A stretch of DNA of 64,000 bases from Vanilla planifolia (Eukaryota; Streptophyta; Magnoliopsida; Asparagales; Orchidaceae). Location: NCBI GenBank assembly GCA_023846275.1, contig CM043869.1, positions 36,606,737 to 36,670,736 of the forward strand, written 5' to 3'. Both the position numbers and the translations under genes were made by a program. Below are positions 1 through 12,800 of this stretch, in pieces; the stretch's first letter is position 1; each line of letters begins with the position of its first letter. The notes beneath the pieces are model-generated. The model was not told where the DNA came from. It made no database searches and worked only from the letters and a program-made list of their open reading frames with translations.

Positions 1-2062
1 CTTCGTTGACAAGAGTTTAATTGCCAGGGGAGTCATCACCTACTCGTTGCTGTTGAACAAATGTAGAAGAAGAAGACACGCTTGGTGGACATCACCATCG
101 TTTGGGCTAGGTTCATGCACAACACAATTCTTGAAAGGTCATTGTTGAATTGCTTTTATGACTTCGTCTTGCCATTGCACAATTGCCTCAAATTCCAGAC
201 AGGTAACAAAGTGACGAAAATTCAAGAAAACCTAGAGAAATCAAAACATTGTTGGCTTTATTTAAAACTAAATAACTACAAAGGCGACCTAATCCTAACA
301 AACAACTTTAATCAAAACTTCAACTTCACACACAAAATTCTTTTTTCCCAGATTCTTTTTCAAAACTTTCTTTTGCAAACATTCTTTCTAAACTATCAAG
401 CAATTTACAAATAGTCATTAATAGAGTCTACCCGCTCTCACCATATTTCCCATTTTTGGAGCTAGGGAGCTTAGCTTACAAAAAGAGAAGAGAGGTGGTG
501 CCCTAGAAACCTACTAGGAAATTATTTCTGATGTCACCTTGGACCCATAAGTAATGAACTTAATGAAGGGCAGCAATTCTAGGTGCTCAGTGTGTTTAAA
601 GAGCACTCTGACATTTTTGCATCTCAATTGCATATCTGTTCAGATATTTCATCAAAATGTCGAGGAAATCAGATGCTCTCAAAATGCACATTTACACCTT
701 GTTAGGAAAGTTCCTAAGCTTCTTAGTTTTGATGGAAAGGCCAACAACATCAAGGCTACAAATGAAATTTCGGAGAAAGGCCATCTAAGACATCAGAAGA
801 AGATTGAGTATATAACTAGCCACAATCACTTCATTAACAATCACTTTGTTTCTTTATAAGGTAGGAATTGCATAACTTTTTCCAGCCTTTAAAAGGAAAG
901 AACAGCTCAATATGGACAAAGCTCTGAAACAATATTGTGACATAGCCCAACAAAACCTACAAACCTTTAATCACATCAAACCCATGTTCATCCAGCAGAT
1001 ATAGAAAATACAAAAGGATTATCTTGCCAAGTACAATACTAGAGAATTTAATGGCGAGAAGCTTGCCACACTGACCATGTTCTTAAACAATATTGCAACA
1101 TAGCCCAACAACCTACAAACCTTTAATCACATCAAACTCATGTTCATCCTGCAGATGTAGAAAAAACAAAAGGATTGTCTTGCCAATTACAATACTAGAG
1201 AATTTAATGGCGAGAAGCTCGTCACACTGACCATGTTCCTCCTTCAGTTGATGGTTGTGGACATAGAACCAATGTTGGACTATTTAGCACGCTACTAGGA
1301 GGAAACTCAGCCTTTGAGGTTCCAAAAAGCACAATGATTATAAAAAAACAGACTTTCATATACTTTTTAATGAATGGGATGTTGTATCATAGGCCTTTGT
1401 AGACCGTTTGCTCAAATATCTAGATTTTGTTGAAGCACAGTAGACCCTCCAATTGATTCATGAAGGATAGGATGCAAATCACTCCAATGGTCAAACCCGC
1501 ACCACTAGACTTGCATATAGGTAAGGACGATCCGATTTTAAACCAATTTTCAGTCGGCTTAAAATCAGATCAAGCCATCTTTTAAAGGCTTGAAATTGTC
1601 TAGCTTGAAGTATGCATCTCAAAAATGAATCAACTCAAGAATTTCACTAACTTGAGTTGGTTCGAAATCATTTGACCCAACTAATATTACCATGCAAAAT
1701 TTTATACACAAATACGTTCAATAATGCACATACAGTTTTATGTAAATGAGCCATCACATATATACACACAAATGATGCACACAAATTAATTTATGTACTT
1801 ACAATAACTGTATAAAACTATATATTATTAATATATGTCAATTTGTCAATTTTGATATATGTCAATTTGAGTTAAACAATGGTTCAAAATCAGTTTAGCC
1901 AAAATGACCAATCCAAAATTTTTACTAGTAACTCAACTCACGCCAATGCAAGCTAAAATGTGATCTGAATAATGTTCAAGTTGAACTCTCACCCATAGCT
2001 ATATGACAATGATACTATTATCTTACACTTAGACTGGGACACTAAGAACTTCACATGAAAGA
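1..2062. other. Left edge: transposon-like debris, no intact gene
   Basis: AT-rich sequence with only short broken reading frames. It lies in the downstream direction of the minus-strand SEC23-type gene, so it may be part of that gene's next intron or its 3' flank. The plus strand at 550-1,330 reads like decayed retroelement coding sequence just upstream of the integrase relic at 2,063, but I cannot assign a domain. A 158-bp tandem duplication lies at 928-1,240. Confidence 0.5.
928..1240. repeat. Tandem duplication, 158-bp period
   Basis: Two adjacent diverged copies start at 928 and 1,086, each opening with AACAATATTG and running through GAGAATTTAATGGCGAGAAG to ACACTGACCATGTTC. They differ by scattered substitutions and small indels, so the duplication is old. 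It lies in what looks like relic retroelement coding sequence. Confidence 0.85.
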
Positions 2063-2490
2063 ATGGCCAATGCCAGCTTAACATCATCAATAGATAACTA
2101 TTCAACTAGCCTCAACAACGAAACTGATAAAAACGTCCTAGTTCTCCTTAGGAATGAACTTCCTCAGTTTATTCTCAAAGGCTTGCTAGACCAACACTTC
2201 TTAACCAGCATAGTCAACTACTTCACTGAGTGGATTAAGGTTAGGCAAATAATAATGAAGAAAGGTCTCCAGATTAAGAAGTTCTTATGGTTAGATATTG
2301 TTTGGAGATATAACTTTCCCATTGTCATCACCACTGGAAATGCTAGGCACTTCAACAGTGAAATTGGAAACTTCTACAATTGCAATTAAATAGCCTTGAA
2401 GTTTGTTTTAGTGTTTCAATCCCACTCTAATAAATAGGCGAAGTTAAAAATCATGAAGGCTCTCATCAATGAGGTAAAGAGCTAATGAGC
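2063..2490 (+). pseudogene. Decayed Ty3/gypsy integrase fragment
   Basis: The plus-strand translation keeps the order of a plant Ty3/gypsy integrase core. It reads VNYFTEWIKV (family: VDYFTKWVEAE), then KKFLWLDIVWRYNFPIVITT (family: a W-x-x-I-V-x-R-F-G-x-P block), then GNARHFNSEIGNFY where the family has D-N-G-x-Q-F. After an in-frame stop the same frame continues with FQSHSNK and ALINEVKS, matching the usual H-P-Q-x-N-G-Q and glutamate region. The catalytic aspartate of the DNG motif is G here and stops interrupt the frame, so it cannot be active. No LTRs could be paired with it. Confidence 0.75.
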
Positions 2491-5400
2491 CAACAAACTA
2501 ATTGACATTTTTTGTTCATATTAAAATATGCTAAGCAGGTTCACAAGTGATACTCCCTTTGCCATAATTTCATGAAAATAGACTTGTATTCCCCATATTG
2601 AAGTGACAATGAGCACAAGAAGCCAGTTCCCAAACCATCCAAGAACACTGAATCAAGACTCCTTGACTTGGAATTCCTCAAAGGCATGAGGATAAAAGTG
2701 GTGCCTAGAAAGCCAAGCAGCAACACTATGCCAAGTCGAGGTTCGACCAAGGGTGCAGTTCTACAAAAAAACAAATACCCTCATGGGAAAACTGGTTTTA
2801 AGAAAACTCAAGATCACTTGCAGACCCTCGATTTCTAGAAGTTTGACCCTAATGGGAACAACCCCTTCAACATCATGAGTGTCACTAGTCCCCCCCCATA
2901 CCCCCAAACAGCTAATGGAGAGGTACTCCCTTATCCATAGAGCAACAATGGTTAGCAAACATTGTACACATGAACTCACATTCAATACAAGAGAGAGGTT
3001 AAGAATCTTTTTGAGCTAGCAAGCTTGAGGTCATTATAATCCAAATATGTGTTACTTCCCATTACGCTTTTTAATGAGAACAACATTGGTGAGCCAGTCA
3101 AGATAGTAAATGGGATGGATTAAGTTTGATTAGTGAAACTTGAAAATTTTATCTTTTATGGTAGACTATTTTTCAGAATTAAAAATACACTTTTTTGACA
3201 AACTACTACAATATTAGAATTAAAGCTGAGAAAATGCGATGACACAAAACAATCTATCCCAAACATGTCGAATGGTATCTAGGAAAAAATATTGAAACAC
3301 TTTGGCCAAGGGGTTCAGGGTGGCCACACTTATAGATTCATTCAAATCAATTGATATTTTTACAATATTTTTTACAAAAGAATAAAGAAAAATAGAGATA
3401 CATGAAGAGATAGAAAGCAATGAATCCATCTCTCAAAATAAGATCAAGTGAAGCTCATGGATGAGCTTTAGCCTTTGTAAGAAGGAAATCCAATATTTTC
3501 TTAATTTTGACAAGGTAAGCCCAACTAAAAACTTCCAAACTAACCTTAAAAAGACTTATTGAAGGGTGGCATAATCACGAATCTAGCATAAGGCTTCCAT
3601 CCTCATGGTAAGACCAACTCTCCAATAACAACAAAATGTGAAGGTAGCTCAACCCTCGAGCTCCCTTATCTTCTCAGCCAACAAATCAAGGTAGCACTTC
3701 TGCTTCACTTCCTCTTGGGCAATAGAATTTCCCTTGATCCCATTTGTTGACATCTCAAATTTCATCCATTGAAGGTAACTCTTCATTTTTCTTTTTATTT
3801 TGCCACCTCTCCCTCAACAATAAAGCAGTTTCCCTCTCAAATGGTTCACCTTCTAGTCATGGGTGTGAAGGTCTTGACACTCTCACGACATCAATATAAC
3901 CATTTGATCGATGGCTCAATAAGATCGTCACACTAATGCACATTCAGGCAATCTACAATGCCAAGTTCCCAATTTATCATGTCATTTTTTTTGCAATGCC
4001 CATTATTGTTTTAACAAAACCAAGCTATACCATGGTTTGGCAATGCTAAAGACACTAGTCCATCTTGACCTAGATTTCAAACCGATGCTTTGCACCTTTC
4101 AGGTCATAGGTAGTCTAAATCATCCAAATCTAGGGGTACATAGATGAGAGCTTGAACCTAAAGGTCTCTATCTTGGTCTCTTTGGGTTGGTTGAGGGAGC
4201 CCAAAACTTCATGTTAATGGCAACCTTGACTAGTCATGCTCTCTTTGGAAGGGGGATCTCTTCAAAGAGAACAAAATCTTATTGATATCTTCAAATGATT
4301 TCCTCTTCAATGATGTCAATGGTGGCCAACAATCTCTTCAGAAGAGGGACCTTAGTGAAAAAAAAATGGAAACCTCATTAATCACCTCAACTGGTTTGCT
4401 CTTCACCAACATTGCCACTAAACTAATATGGTAGAAAGAGCCATGAGCACTGCCTTAATAGTTTAGTCGTCCCACAGATGGGATGCATAACGACATCGTC
4501 CCCATCCAAAGCCTCTCCCAATAACATTGTCTCATTAGCTATAATGATCACACCTTTTAACAAGTCCACCCATAACTCACCCTTGTCAATAGAATTCTTC
4601 ATTGTGTCAATTAAAATTGGCCAATGCATCTTCACTTGAGTTATCAAAAGTTCATGCAACAAGATGCTTATTCTCCATGCCTAGTTAGAGATTAGTTGGA
4701 TATAAGGGACATCGACGAATGCATACATGTACATATAATATCAATATTGACAAATCATTTACATATCCTTTTTCGCTCAAATAAAATAAATATAAAATCA
4801 TACAATTAATGACAATAATATCTTCTACATCATTATGTGCTAGCTTTCATTCCGTCCCAATAACCTTATAAAATGCCTTCCTTTGACCTAAGAGTTAGGC
4901 CAAATAGTCATGAGTTAATAGACATTGACTCAACAATAAAAATGTGTAACATAATATAAAATAAATATTTTTTGGATAACTGTATGCATAGTTTATATTA
5001 ATAATAACATAAATAATTAAAAGACGTTATCTTTCTTTTTCTTTAAATTTAATAAAACTTAATTTCTTTTTTAAAAAATGATATTAATTTCTTTTAATCA
5101 CATTTTTTGTGCAACAAAAACATTTATTCTAGATTACCCAATAACATCTCCACGATAACACTTCTGAAGAAAAGTCATTCTAAATAGTAATTTACTTCTA
5201 GAAAAATAGTATTCTGGATAAAAAACACTTTAGAAAAAAACGTTATTTTGGATAGCAAATTCACATTAAAAAACTATTGTTGAAATTTTATCTTTTGTTC
5301 ATGTTACATCACTTTATTATTAACATTTATTAAGTACTTATTTTACTTTCTAACACATGTAACATGAAATGTATTTAGCATATAACTAATCAAAACATAT

Positions 5401-5519
5401 AACAAATAATACATAATACACAATACAATAAATTATAAATATCATGAACAAGTTTTATCTACATCTTAAATCTGAATAATGGTCCAACCAAAGTTTAGAT
5501 CTTTACTCTAAGGCTCGAT
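2491..5519. other. AT-rich region without a recognisable gene
   Basis: Only short frames with no family resemblance I can defend. The minus strand at about 3,600-4,700 has somewhat protein-like fragments but repeated stops. From 4,700 to 5,500 the DNA is very AT-rich and low in complexity. Confidence 0.5.
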
Positions 5520-6350
5520 TGTTATAGTACCCAAGAGCTTTTCCTCTTGGTATTTGAACAAACAAGAAAAAACCAAAAAAAAAATGGGAAAGACCCACCG
5601 CATTTCATCAGGTTCCTTGGGAAAAGCCCCCCTTGCAAGATTGAAGAAAAGTGAGAATCCAACGTGGTCTCGGCACTATTTACCAAGCATCACTATAAGA
5701 TCCCCTTTTGCACTCATCGCCAGAGATCATTCACAGGACAAGCAACCTCTGAACGAGGTTCAGAATCCTCGCATCCGCAATTCGACTTCACCAAAAGCCT
5801 TAACCAATTTCTCTCCTCAACTGTTAGAAGCAATCCCACATCTTTGCCGCTTTCCAAGCCATTGAATACCCTCACCACTTTTTCTCTCTTCAGAGATGAA
5901 ATTCCCCCATCTTCCCAAGCGCCGACGACACCAAATGCATTATTAGGGACTTTTAGACAACACCTTACCATGGCTTTTCCAAAGCTACCCGCCCAGGGAA
6001 AGCTTGGAAGCTTACCGAACCACGCCAACCCACATCAACAACGTCAACCTGTGCCGACCCATGTCGACAGCATCGACATGCACCGACACGTGCTACACGC
6101 ATCCACAACGCCGACATGCTCCACCCCATGCCAACCTGTGAAAACTTGAGCCGACCTTGGCCGACTCGAGCTCACCAAGACAGCGACGCACCTGCACACG
6201 CCTGATCATATTCAGCTAAGTCGTTGCTGCTCTCGACCGATCCATCGTCGCATCTGACCACACCATCTCAACATTGACCATGTTGCATTCTCTTCGATGT
6301 CACCAGGACATCCTTTAATAGCATCGTGTATTTGGAACTACTCAAATTAA
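5520..6350. other. GC-richer island, possibly LTR-derived
   Basis: This stretch is clearly richer in C and G than its flanks and contains repeated CCGACC, CATGTCGACA and ACCGACACGTG-like words near 6,040-6,110. It opens at 5,520 with TGTTATAGTACCC, which resembles a plant LTR end. I found no matching terminus with a shared 5-bp duplication, so an LTR is only a possibility. Frames here reach 161 codons but resemble nothing and are typical of unmethylated or GC-rich non-coding DNA. Confidence 0.35.
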
Positions 6351-6779
6351 AACCTCTTAATCCAAATCTCATCGTATTATGCCAATCTGTCACAAAATTG
6401 TACTCCAATCCTCTCCTAAACAAATATGGAGCATTCATCCGAACTTCCTCGTCATTACTCTAAGCTTTTGCTTAAATTCCTCAAATCTCCTTTTCGTATC
6501 AACAATTTTGTTTTGTCCTCTTGCACAACTCTTTTTCAAATCTCTTGGAATATCTTCACTTGTTCTCCTCATTTCTCTACTGACTATAGCCGAGTATCGT
6601 ATCCCTAAAATTCTCTAAAAGAAACGAAGTCATGGACAATACTGCATTGATACTTGTTCTCATGACTTTTCATATGTCTAAACTTCAAATGTGTTTGTCG
6701 CTTCATGTAGATGCATTTTCACTTTCTAACTTTTCACTTACAAAAGTTTCGATACTTTTCCCAATTATTTGTTGTTTCG

Positions 6780-7680
6780 AATTTTAAGTTCTACTCAATT
6801 TTTACTAATCATACGAGTGTGATAATTAGCTTCGTACTATATGATTCTCAATCTTGCACAAATTTGTCTTAATTTTTTTTATCATACTAGTAAAATACTA
6901 CCATTACTCCTACATCATATAGACAATTTTATTTATGACATTAGTCTTTACTTTATCGTACTATTTCCAAACTCTCTTTACTTCATATTGTACAATCTTG
7001 CTTGTAATATTGGTACAATCAATTCTCTGTATCTCATACTAAGTTATAACCAACCATGGATTTATACGTTATGATCTTATGTTTTGATTATGTTAATATG
7101 ATCATATTATCATTTATACAACTATTTAAAGGTATATTTCCTAAAATTCTTTCATGATAAGCCAACTTAATTTTCTCATGGGATAATTATACGATATAAT
7201 ATACTTCTGTCATACTATCTAATCTAATACCTGTACGGATTCCCTCCTTAAACATGGTCATACTGATATGTTCCTCTTGTCGCACTTATATTACCAGATG
7301 TTGGGCTTTACACCCCATCTTACTTGTACATTAGTTGCTTTCATACTATAAGATATTATATTGTTTGTACTGACATTTACTCTTATGCATTAACAACTTG
7401 GTACGATTTCATAATCATCTTATACACAACCATCAGGCCACTTTTGTATACATTCACACTTGACTCGAGTTTATTCTCTCTTGCTCAATCACACTATACA
7501 ATACTCTATAGTCATACCATATAATCAAACCATTTCTTAACAATTTTTTAATCATACTTATATAATACAATCCAATATTATGAATCTATCCACCCAATTG
7601 ATTCTTTTACTCGATCATACTTTACAATATTATGATGTCGTACTATATGATATCTTAAAATCTTAAACATATTTAAAAAA
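6780..7680. repeat. AT-rich region with recurring ATCATA...TATGAT palindromes
   Basis: Near-palindromic words built on ATCATA-N4-TATGAT recur irregularly: ATCATACGAGTGTGAT at 6,808, GTCATACCATATAATC at 7,511, ATCATACTTATATAAT at 7,551, and GATCATACTTTACAATATTATGAT from 7,613. The same type of word is concentrated at 50,950-51,400, suggesting two copies of one diverged repeat family. No coding content is visible. Confidence 0.5.
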
Positions 7681-9587
7681 TTTTACAAAAATTTATAAAA
7701 AAAATTAAATATAATTAAATTACAATAATAGTTTATAGCTCATCTCTCCTTAAGATCAATTATTTTTTAATATTCTTCTTCTCAAAATCCTATGATTTGA
7801 ATTTATTAAAATTTCTTGTCTTTATTTTTGAAATACTATAAGAAATCCAAAAATCGATGCAAAAGCTTTCCAAACAACCTATAGAAGATAGGAAATAAAT
7901 GATGATAAAAATAATAATTCGTGCTCACATAAATGATGCAACACAAAAACCATAAGGCTCAAGTTAAGCCACAACCCCTCCACTCACCTAACCCTCCCCT
8001 CCCCTGCCACAACAAAGCACACAATGGTGTATAACACCTAACTATAAGAGAAGACATGATAACAATTGATCACTAATACGATTATTAAAAAAAGGGTTTT
8101 CACAAAGATTTTCGACTAAATGTTCATATTGACATGACAAGAACCTTCATTGTCCATCATGGCATCCAAACAAGACACCTTCAACCTGCCTCATCTAAAG
8201 GTTTTAGTCCATGGTCCAGCATCAAGCCATCTAAGCCAATCCTCGATCAGGTTGTTTGGGGCTCGTCCTTGGTCCCTAAACCTTATCCCTGGTTCATCTT
8301 CAAATTATTAAGGCCTTGCTCCCACTAAGTTGGCCAAATGTTATTCTTTTGTTGAGGCAAGTAAGCCTAGCCTTTCATTAGATCATACGCATCAAAAGAC
8401 CAATAAGAAACTCAAAATCTTTGCAAATAGGTTCCAAAATACCATGAGACAACACAAAGCTCATCAAGAGTAGCCAAATTCCATTAAACAAACCTTAGCA
8501 AAAGATCTTGAAGTTCTTGGAATCTAACATTTGATAATCTAGATATTCATATGACAAAAACATATCTAGCATTGTACTATGCTAATGAGGACATGCCTCA
8601 ACAACTTTGTGGTAGCAAACTTCAAGCAAGATTGTTGTCCAATGCCTATAAAATGATCTCTATGGTATCAAGAAGAGTTGCATGTAGACACACTTAGGAT
8701 TATAAACAACACCATCAAACTCAAGAAAACATCCATATTGGTTGCCTTTTATTTGAACCTATGACTATTTAATTGTTTTTTCTTAAGTGATTGAGCTATC
8801 TTCTCAAGTTCAATGCTAATATCCTACTCCCTTGTCCGCCTTTGAAGAGTGTCCTTTGTATCTTGCAAGAGGTCCCTCTTATAGCCCAATCATGTACTAA
8901 TAAAATCCTTGAATTGCCATACAAATCATATTTTTTTTCTAATTGAAGTGGTTTTCATGTGAGCACATATATTGTCCCCTCTCATATCTTCTCCCATTAC
9001 ATTTTTCTTTTTGTCCAATGACCAAGTTCTTTGTCGTTCCATTCTCTTAACAATATTAAACCCCTTCATACACACGTCCATGTTGAATACCAGTATCAAC
9101 AATAAGAATTTGTTGTAGCTAACTAAAAATGCACTCCATCTAAAGCCCAAGATTTGGTAAAATGTATAAAAGCAACATCTTGGATTTATGAGTAAGCAAT
9201 ATGGACGTGGTATATTCCATGTAAAGCTAAAATGACTTGAGATATAACTAACTATCCATTTAACAAATTAGAGTCTTGCAGTTAAAATGAGCAAGGAGTT
9301 ACTCAAAACAGTAAATAAGTATATATCTGCAGTTGTAAAATGTAAGAGCTATAAAGACAAAATGATGTTGACATGAGCATTAAAAGGAGAAACAAAGGTA
9401 CAAGACTGGTTTAATATTGCCAGTGAAACAATGAGTTACAGATCATAATTGTTTTTCACTCCAAGCATTTCAGGTATTTTTATTGCTCTTCAAACATTGA
9501 AAATGTACACCATATACCCAAAATAATTCCAGAATTGGTAGAGGTCAGAGTGTGAACACGAAAATTAAAAGAGATAACCAGTGATAC
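7681..9587. other. Non-coding stretch downstream of SEC23 exon 12
   Basis: I looked here on the minus strand for the next SEC23 exon (expected to begin with a residue pattern like S-V-L-D-P-S-S-L) and did not find it. The plus strand at 8,350-8,530 has a protein-like broken frame of unknown origin. This is probably the start of intron 12. Confidence 0.45.
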
Positions 9588-9862
9588 CTGAAAAGACATT
9601 GCAAATATATACGGTAATCAGGGTGTACCCCTTCTTCATGGAATCGAAGAAGAGGATTCCTTAGCAAAGCAAATACAAGTCTAGGCAGAGGCTGCAGTTG
9701 TGGGCACTGTGAGAAGGAAACATCCACACGCGAAACTGAATTTCCATTATCATAATGAACAAGCTTATATGCGTCATTGTACTGAGCAGTAAGAATAACT
9801 AGCCAATCACGTAGCAGCAATCTTCCTTCCCTAACTCCTTGTTCCAATGAAGCTAGTATAAC
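9588..9862 (-). CDS. SEC23: SEC23-type gene, exon 12 (last exon in window)
   Basis: A 275-bp exon coding VILASLEQGVREGRLLLRDW and on through QPLPRLVFALLRNPLLRFHE to IYLQCLF plus two bases. These are the helical domain and the start of the C-terminal part. The donor TTTCAG|GTATCA means at least one more exon is needed. Confidence 0.93.
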
Positions 9863-12800
9863 CTGAAAGCAGACATGAAACCTGGTAAAAAAGGCTATCG
9901 ATACAAGTCATTCTCCAGCACAAGTTGATCTCAAAATTATGATTAGGCAGGCAAGTAGAGCTACCAAGCACCTTAGACTACCAAGAATCTGTTATAAAGC
10001 ATCAACTAAGCTTCAAGATAGAGTGCTACTACATATATCTGGAAACTAGTTTGAAATTTGATCGAATGGAAGTAATTCAAATGAGGTCTTGAGTTCAAAG
10101 AATATCTTGAATATGTGCCTTGCTTGATATTGATTAAGATATCTTGAAAAATAAAAGTGGCAAACAATTTTCAGGGACATGTGCTATGGTTGAGCTCTTA
10201 CACTCAAGAATTCTTGGTTGACAAATAAAAGTGGCAAACAATTTTGAGGGACATGTGGTGCTATGGTTGAGCTCTTACACTCGAGAATTCTGGGAATGAT
10301 TTGAACCATAACTTTGTTGAAATTGAAAAAATTTTGTTGTCGCATGATTCTTACAATGCCTTCAGAAAAAATATACAGAACAGTGACATTTCAACAATAG
10401 AAAATTAAATAAATCAATCCAAACTAGATAATGCAACACCTACTTGCAACAGTCCAAAGGATAGATTTTGTAACAAGTTCAGCTCCAGAAATTTACAAGG
10501 AAATAACAAACATTATTTATTATCCTTTAAAAACATAAAGATAGATCAAATGCAAACATCGCACATTGGCACAGGACTATCTTTTCCTTGCTTAAAAGAC
10601 CATAGATCAAATTACTATCTACTCCATAAGCACCTAAAATAATGGTACCTTGTGAACAAGGATAGATAAAACTGTTTCAGAATCAACATTGTCATAGAGA
10701 TCATTAATGCTGCCCGCGGTTGTATACTGAATAGTGCGAATTCGGAGTCTTCTCTTCACCAAAAATGTTGGCCTGAACAAACATCAAATTTATCCAAAAA
10801 AAATAAAATAAAATATGAAGAAAAGAAACTTCCACCCAACAAAAGGTAACACATCAACATGAGCAACTGAAATAGTAGGCACTGATCTTAAAAATGATAA
10901 TTTCCTAAACAATTCTGAAAACCAATGTACCTTGGACCAGAATTTGATTCCGTTTTCAGTGCCTCCTCATCGGGAACGACAGTACTGTACTGAAATGCAA
11001 TCTGTAGCACAGGAGGGTCAGTATGCCTGCAAGGTTAAGCGTGGATGTGAAACCTATATTATTGGCACAACAAGCAAACCCTGGCAAGAATTAAGAAGGT
11101 TCAAATAAAAATCATGTATGTATGCATGAATCACTTCAGAAATGATTTTCAAACGAATCGTTAGAAAGGCATTGAAAAGGAAATAAAAAAAGCAACTGGA
11201 ACAAGACTTAACAGTAAGAAGCATCATAACCCACACATAAGAATCCAGCTGTATATGCCATCCATTTTTTCCAAGTGCAACGAAAACATGAAACAACCAA
11301 AACTATAAGCATAGAGCCCTTCCATGGTCTTAACAGATTAATAATTAAAACATTAAGACACTGGAAATAGCTTTTTCAAACTCTAAGGTCTGATGGATGG
11401 TAGCAACCAATAGATGAGAATTCAAATATGCAAGCTTTCTAAGTCAGGACAGTGTCAAGATAGAAGCCATAGACATCAATGCTGAGAAGCATGATCAAAC
11501 ATTTTCGCACAAGGTTCACCTCCCCTATCAGAAATACAGAAAAAAGAACAACAAAAGAAAGCAAGAGGATTTATTGTAAGATTATCGGTAACAAATTTGA
11601 ATATGGTTTGCAAGGAGACCCTCCTCCACTCATACAAGAGCTTTCTCCTTGACTACCACTTGGCATCTCCTCTCTCGTAGAAGAGATCCCTAGGTATTTC
11701 CCCCTTTTTAGTCACTTAGGTATTTCCTATGCATCCACATGTATAAAATTTATCTTACATATATATATAGAGAGAGAGAAAGAGACGCTCTAGCCACGTG
11801 TTCTCATTAATGAATAATTTGTTGACAACTCCAAAAATCCCTTACTTAAAGGTAAATCAATCAGAACTTTCTACACATACATTTTAAGGGATCTGACATC
11901 CTCAACCCAAGATGTATACAACTTGATAAATATCACCTTGAATAGGCATGTCAAAAGTTCAAACTCTTGAGTATCTAATCAAACTTATACTAGTCATATA
12001 ATCTTCATGTAACCACTTCTATCAAACTTAACTTTATTGTCCTCCATCTTCTTTTCCAATGCTAGGATGAAGCAACTATTGAAAGCACAAAATTTTGACA
12101 GCAGTTATTGGAAAAGAAAAGAATGAAATCAAAGATGATATAATTGTTCAAACAATTACGAACTTCAGCTTCATCCTTGTCGCAGAAGCACCATTGCTGA
12201 ATGCTCCTCAAGAAAACAAAGAAAAGGACAACACAAGAATGCTACAAGAATGTACATAAAAAACTCTACATCTTGGTAAAAACCATGGTCGCACAAGAAG
12301 ACCTACACTAAAATAAAAATGAAGAGATTACAAGCAGATTCTCCTCTCGTCCAACCTTATTATCAACCTTTATCTCAGGCTACCTCTTGGCACATACAAG
12401 GAGATCCTTAAGATTCCCCCTATTGTTCACCTTAATATTCTCTTTACATTCCTACAAGGACAACATTTACAATATTTATAGACACTCCAATCATATATAC
12501 GCCTATAAGGGCAACATTTACAACATAAATAGACTCTCCAGTCATATGCCATACTCAGCACAGGATCGATAAACGGCTTTGCAATCCTGCAGTTTACCTG
12601 ATTTCAAATGGCAACTTCAATATTACTATTGTGTTCGACATAGGACCCGCCATGTACAACTTGGCAAAAATGACGCCAAAATTCCAAACTCAAGTGACTC
12701 TAAACTCTAAGCCTCGTCAGATTGACCAAATGAAAGCAATCTCTATCCATAAAAGTATTATCACCTGCAAACATTCTTACCAAAACAAGGGTAAGTATGT

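Noticed and set aside
5664..6149. 161-codon plus-strand open frame in the GC-rich island
   Set aside because: Low-complexity His/Pro/Thr/Ser composition, overlapped by frames in other phases, with no recognisable domain.
5520..8036. A fourth solo LTR (TGTTATAGTACCC at 5,520 to GGTGTATAACA at 8,036)
   Set aside because: The termini look LTR-like, but the flanking five bases differ (TCGAT on the left, CCTAA on the right), so there is no target-site duplication to support it.
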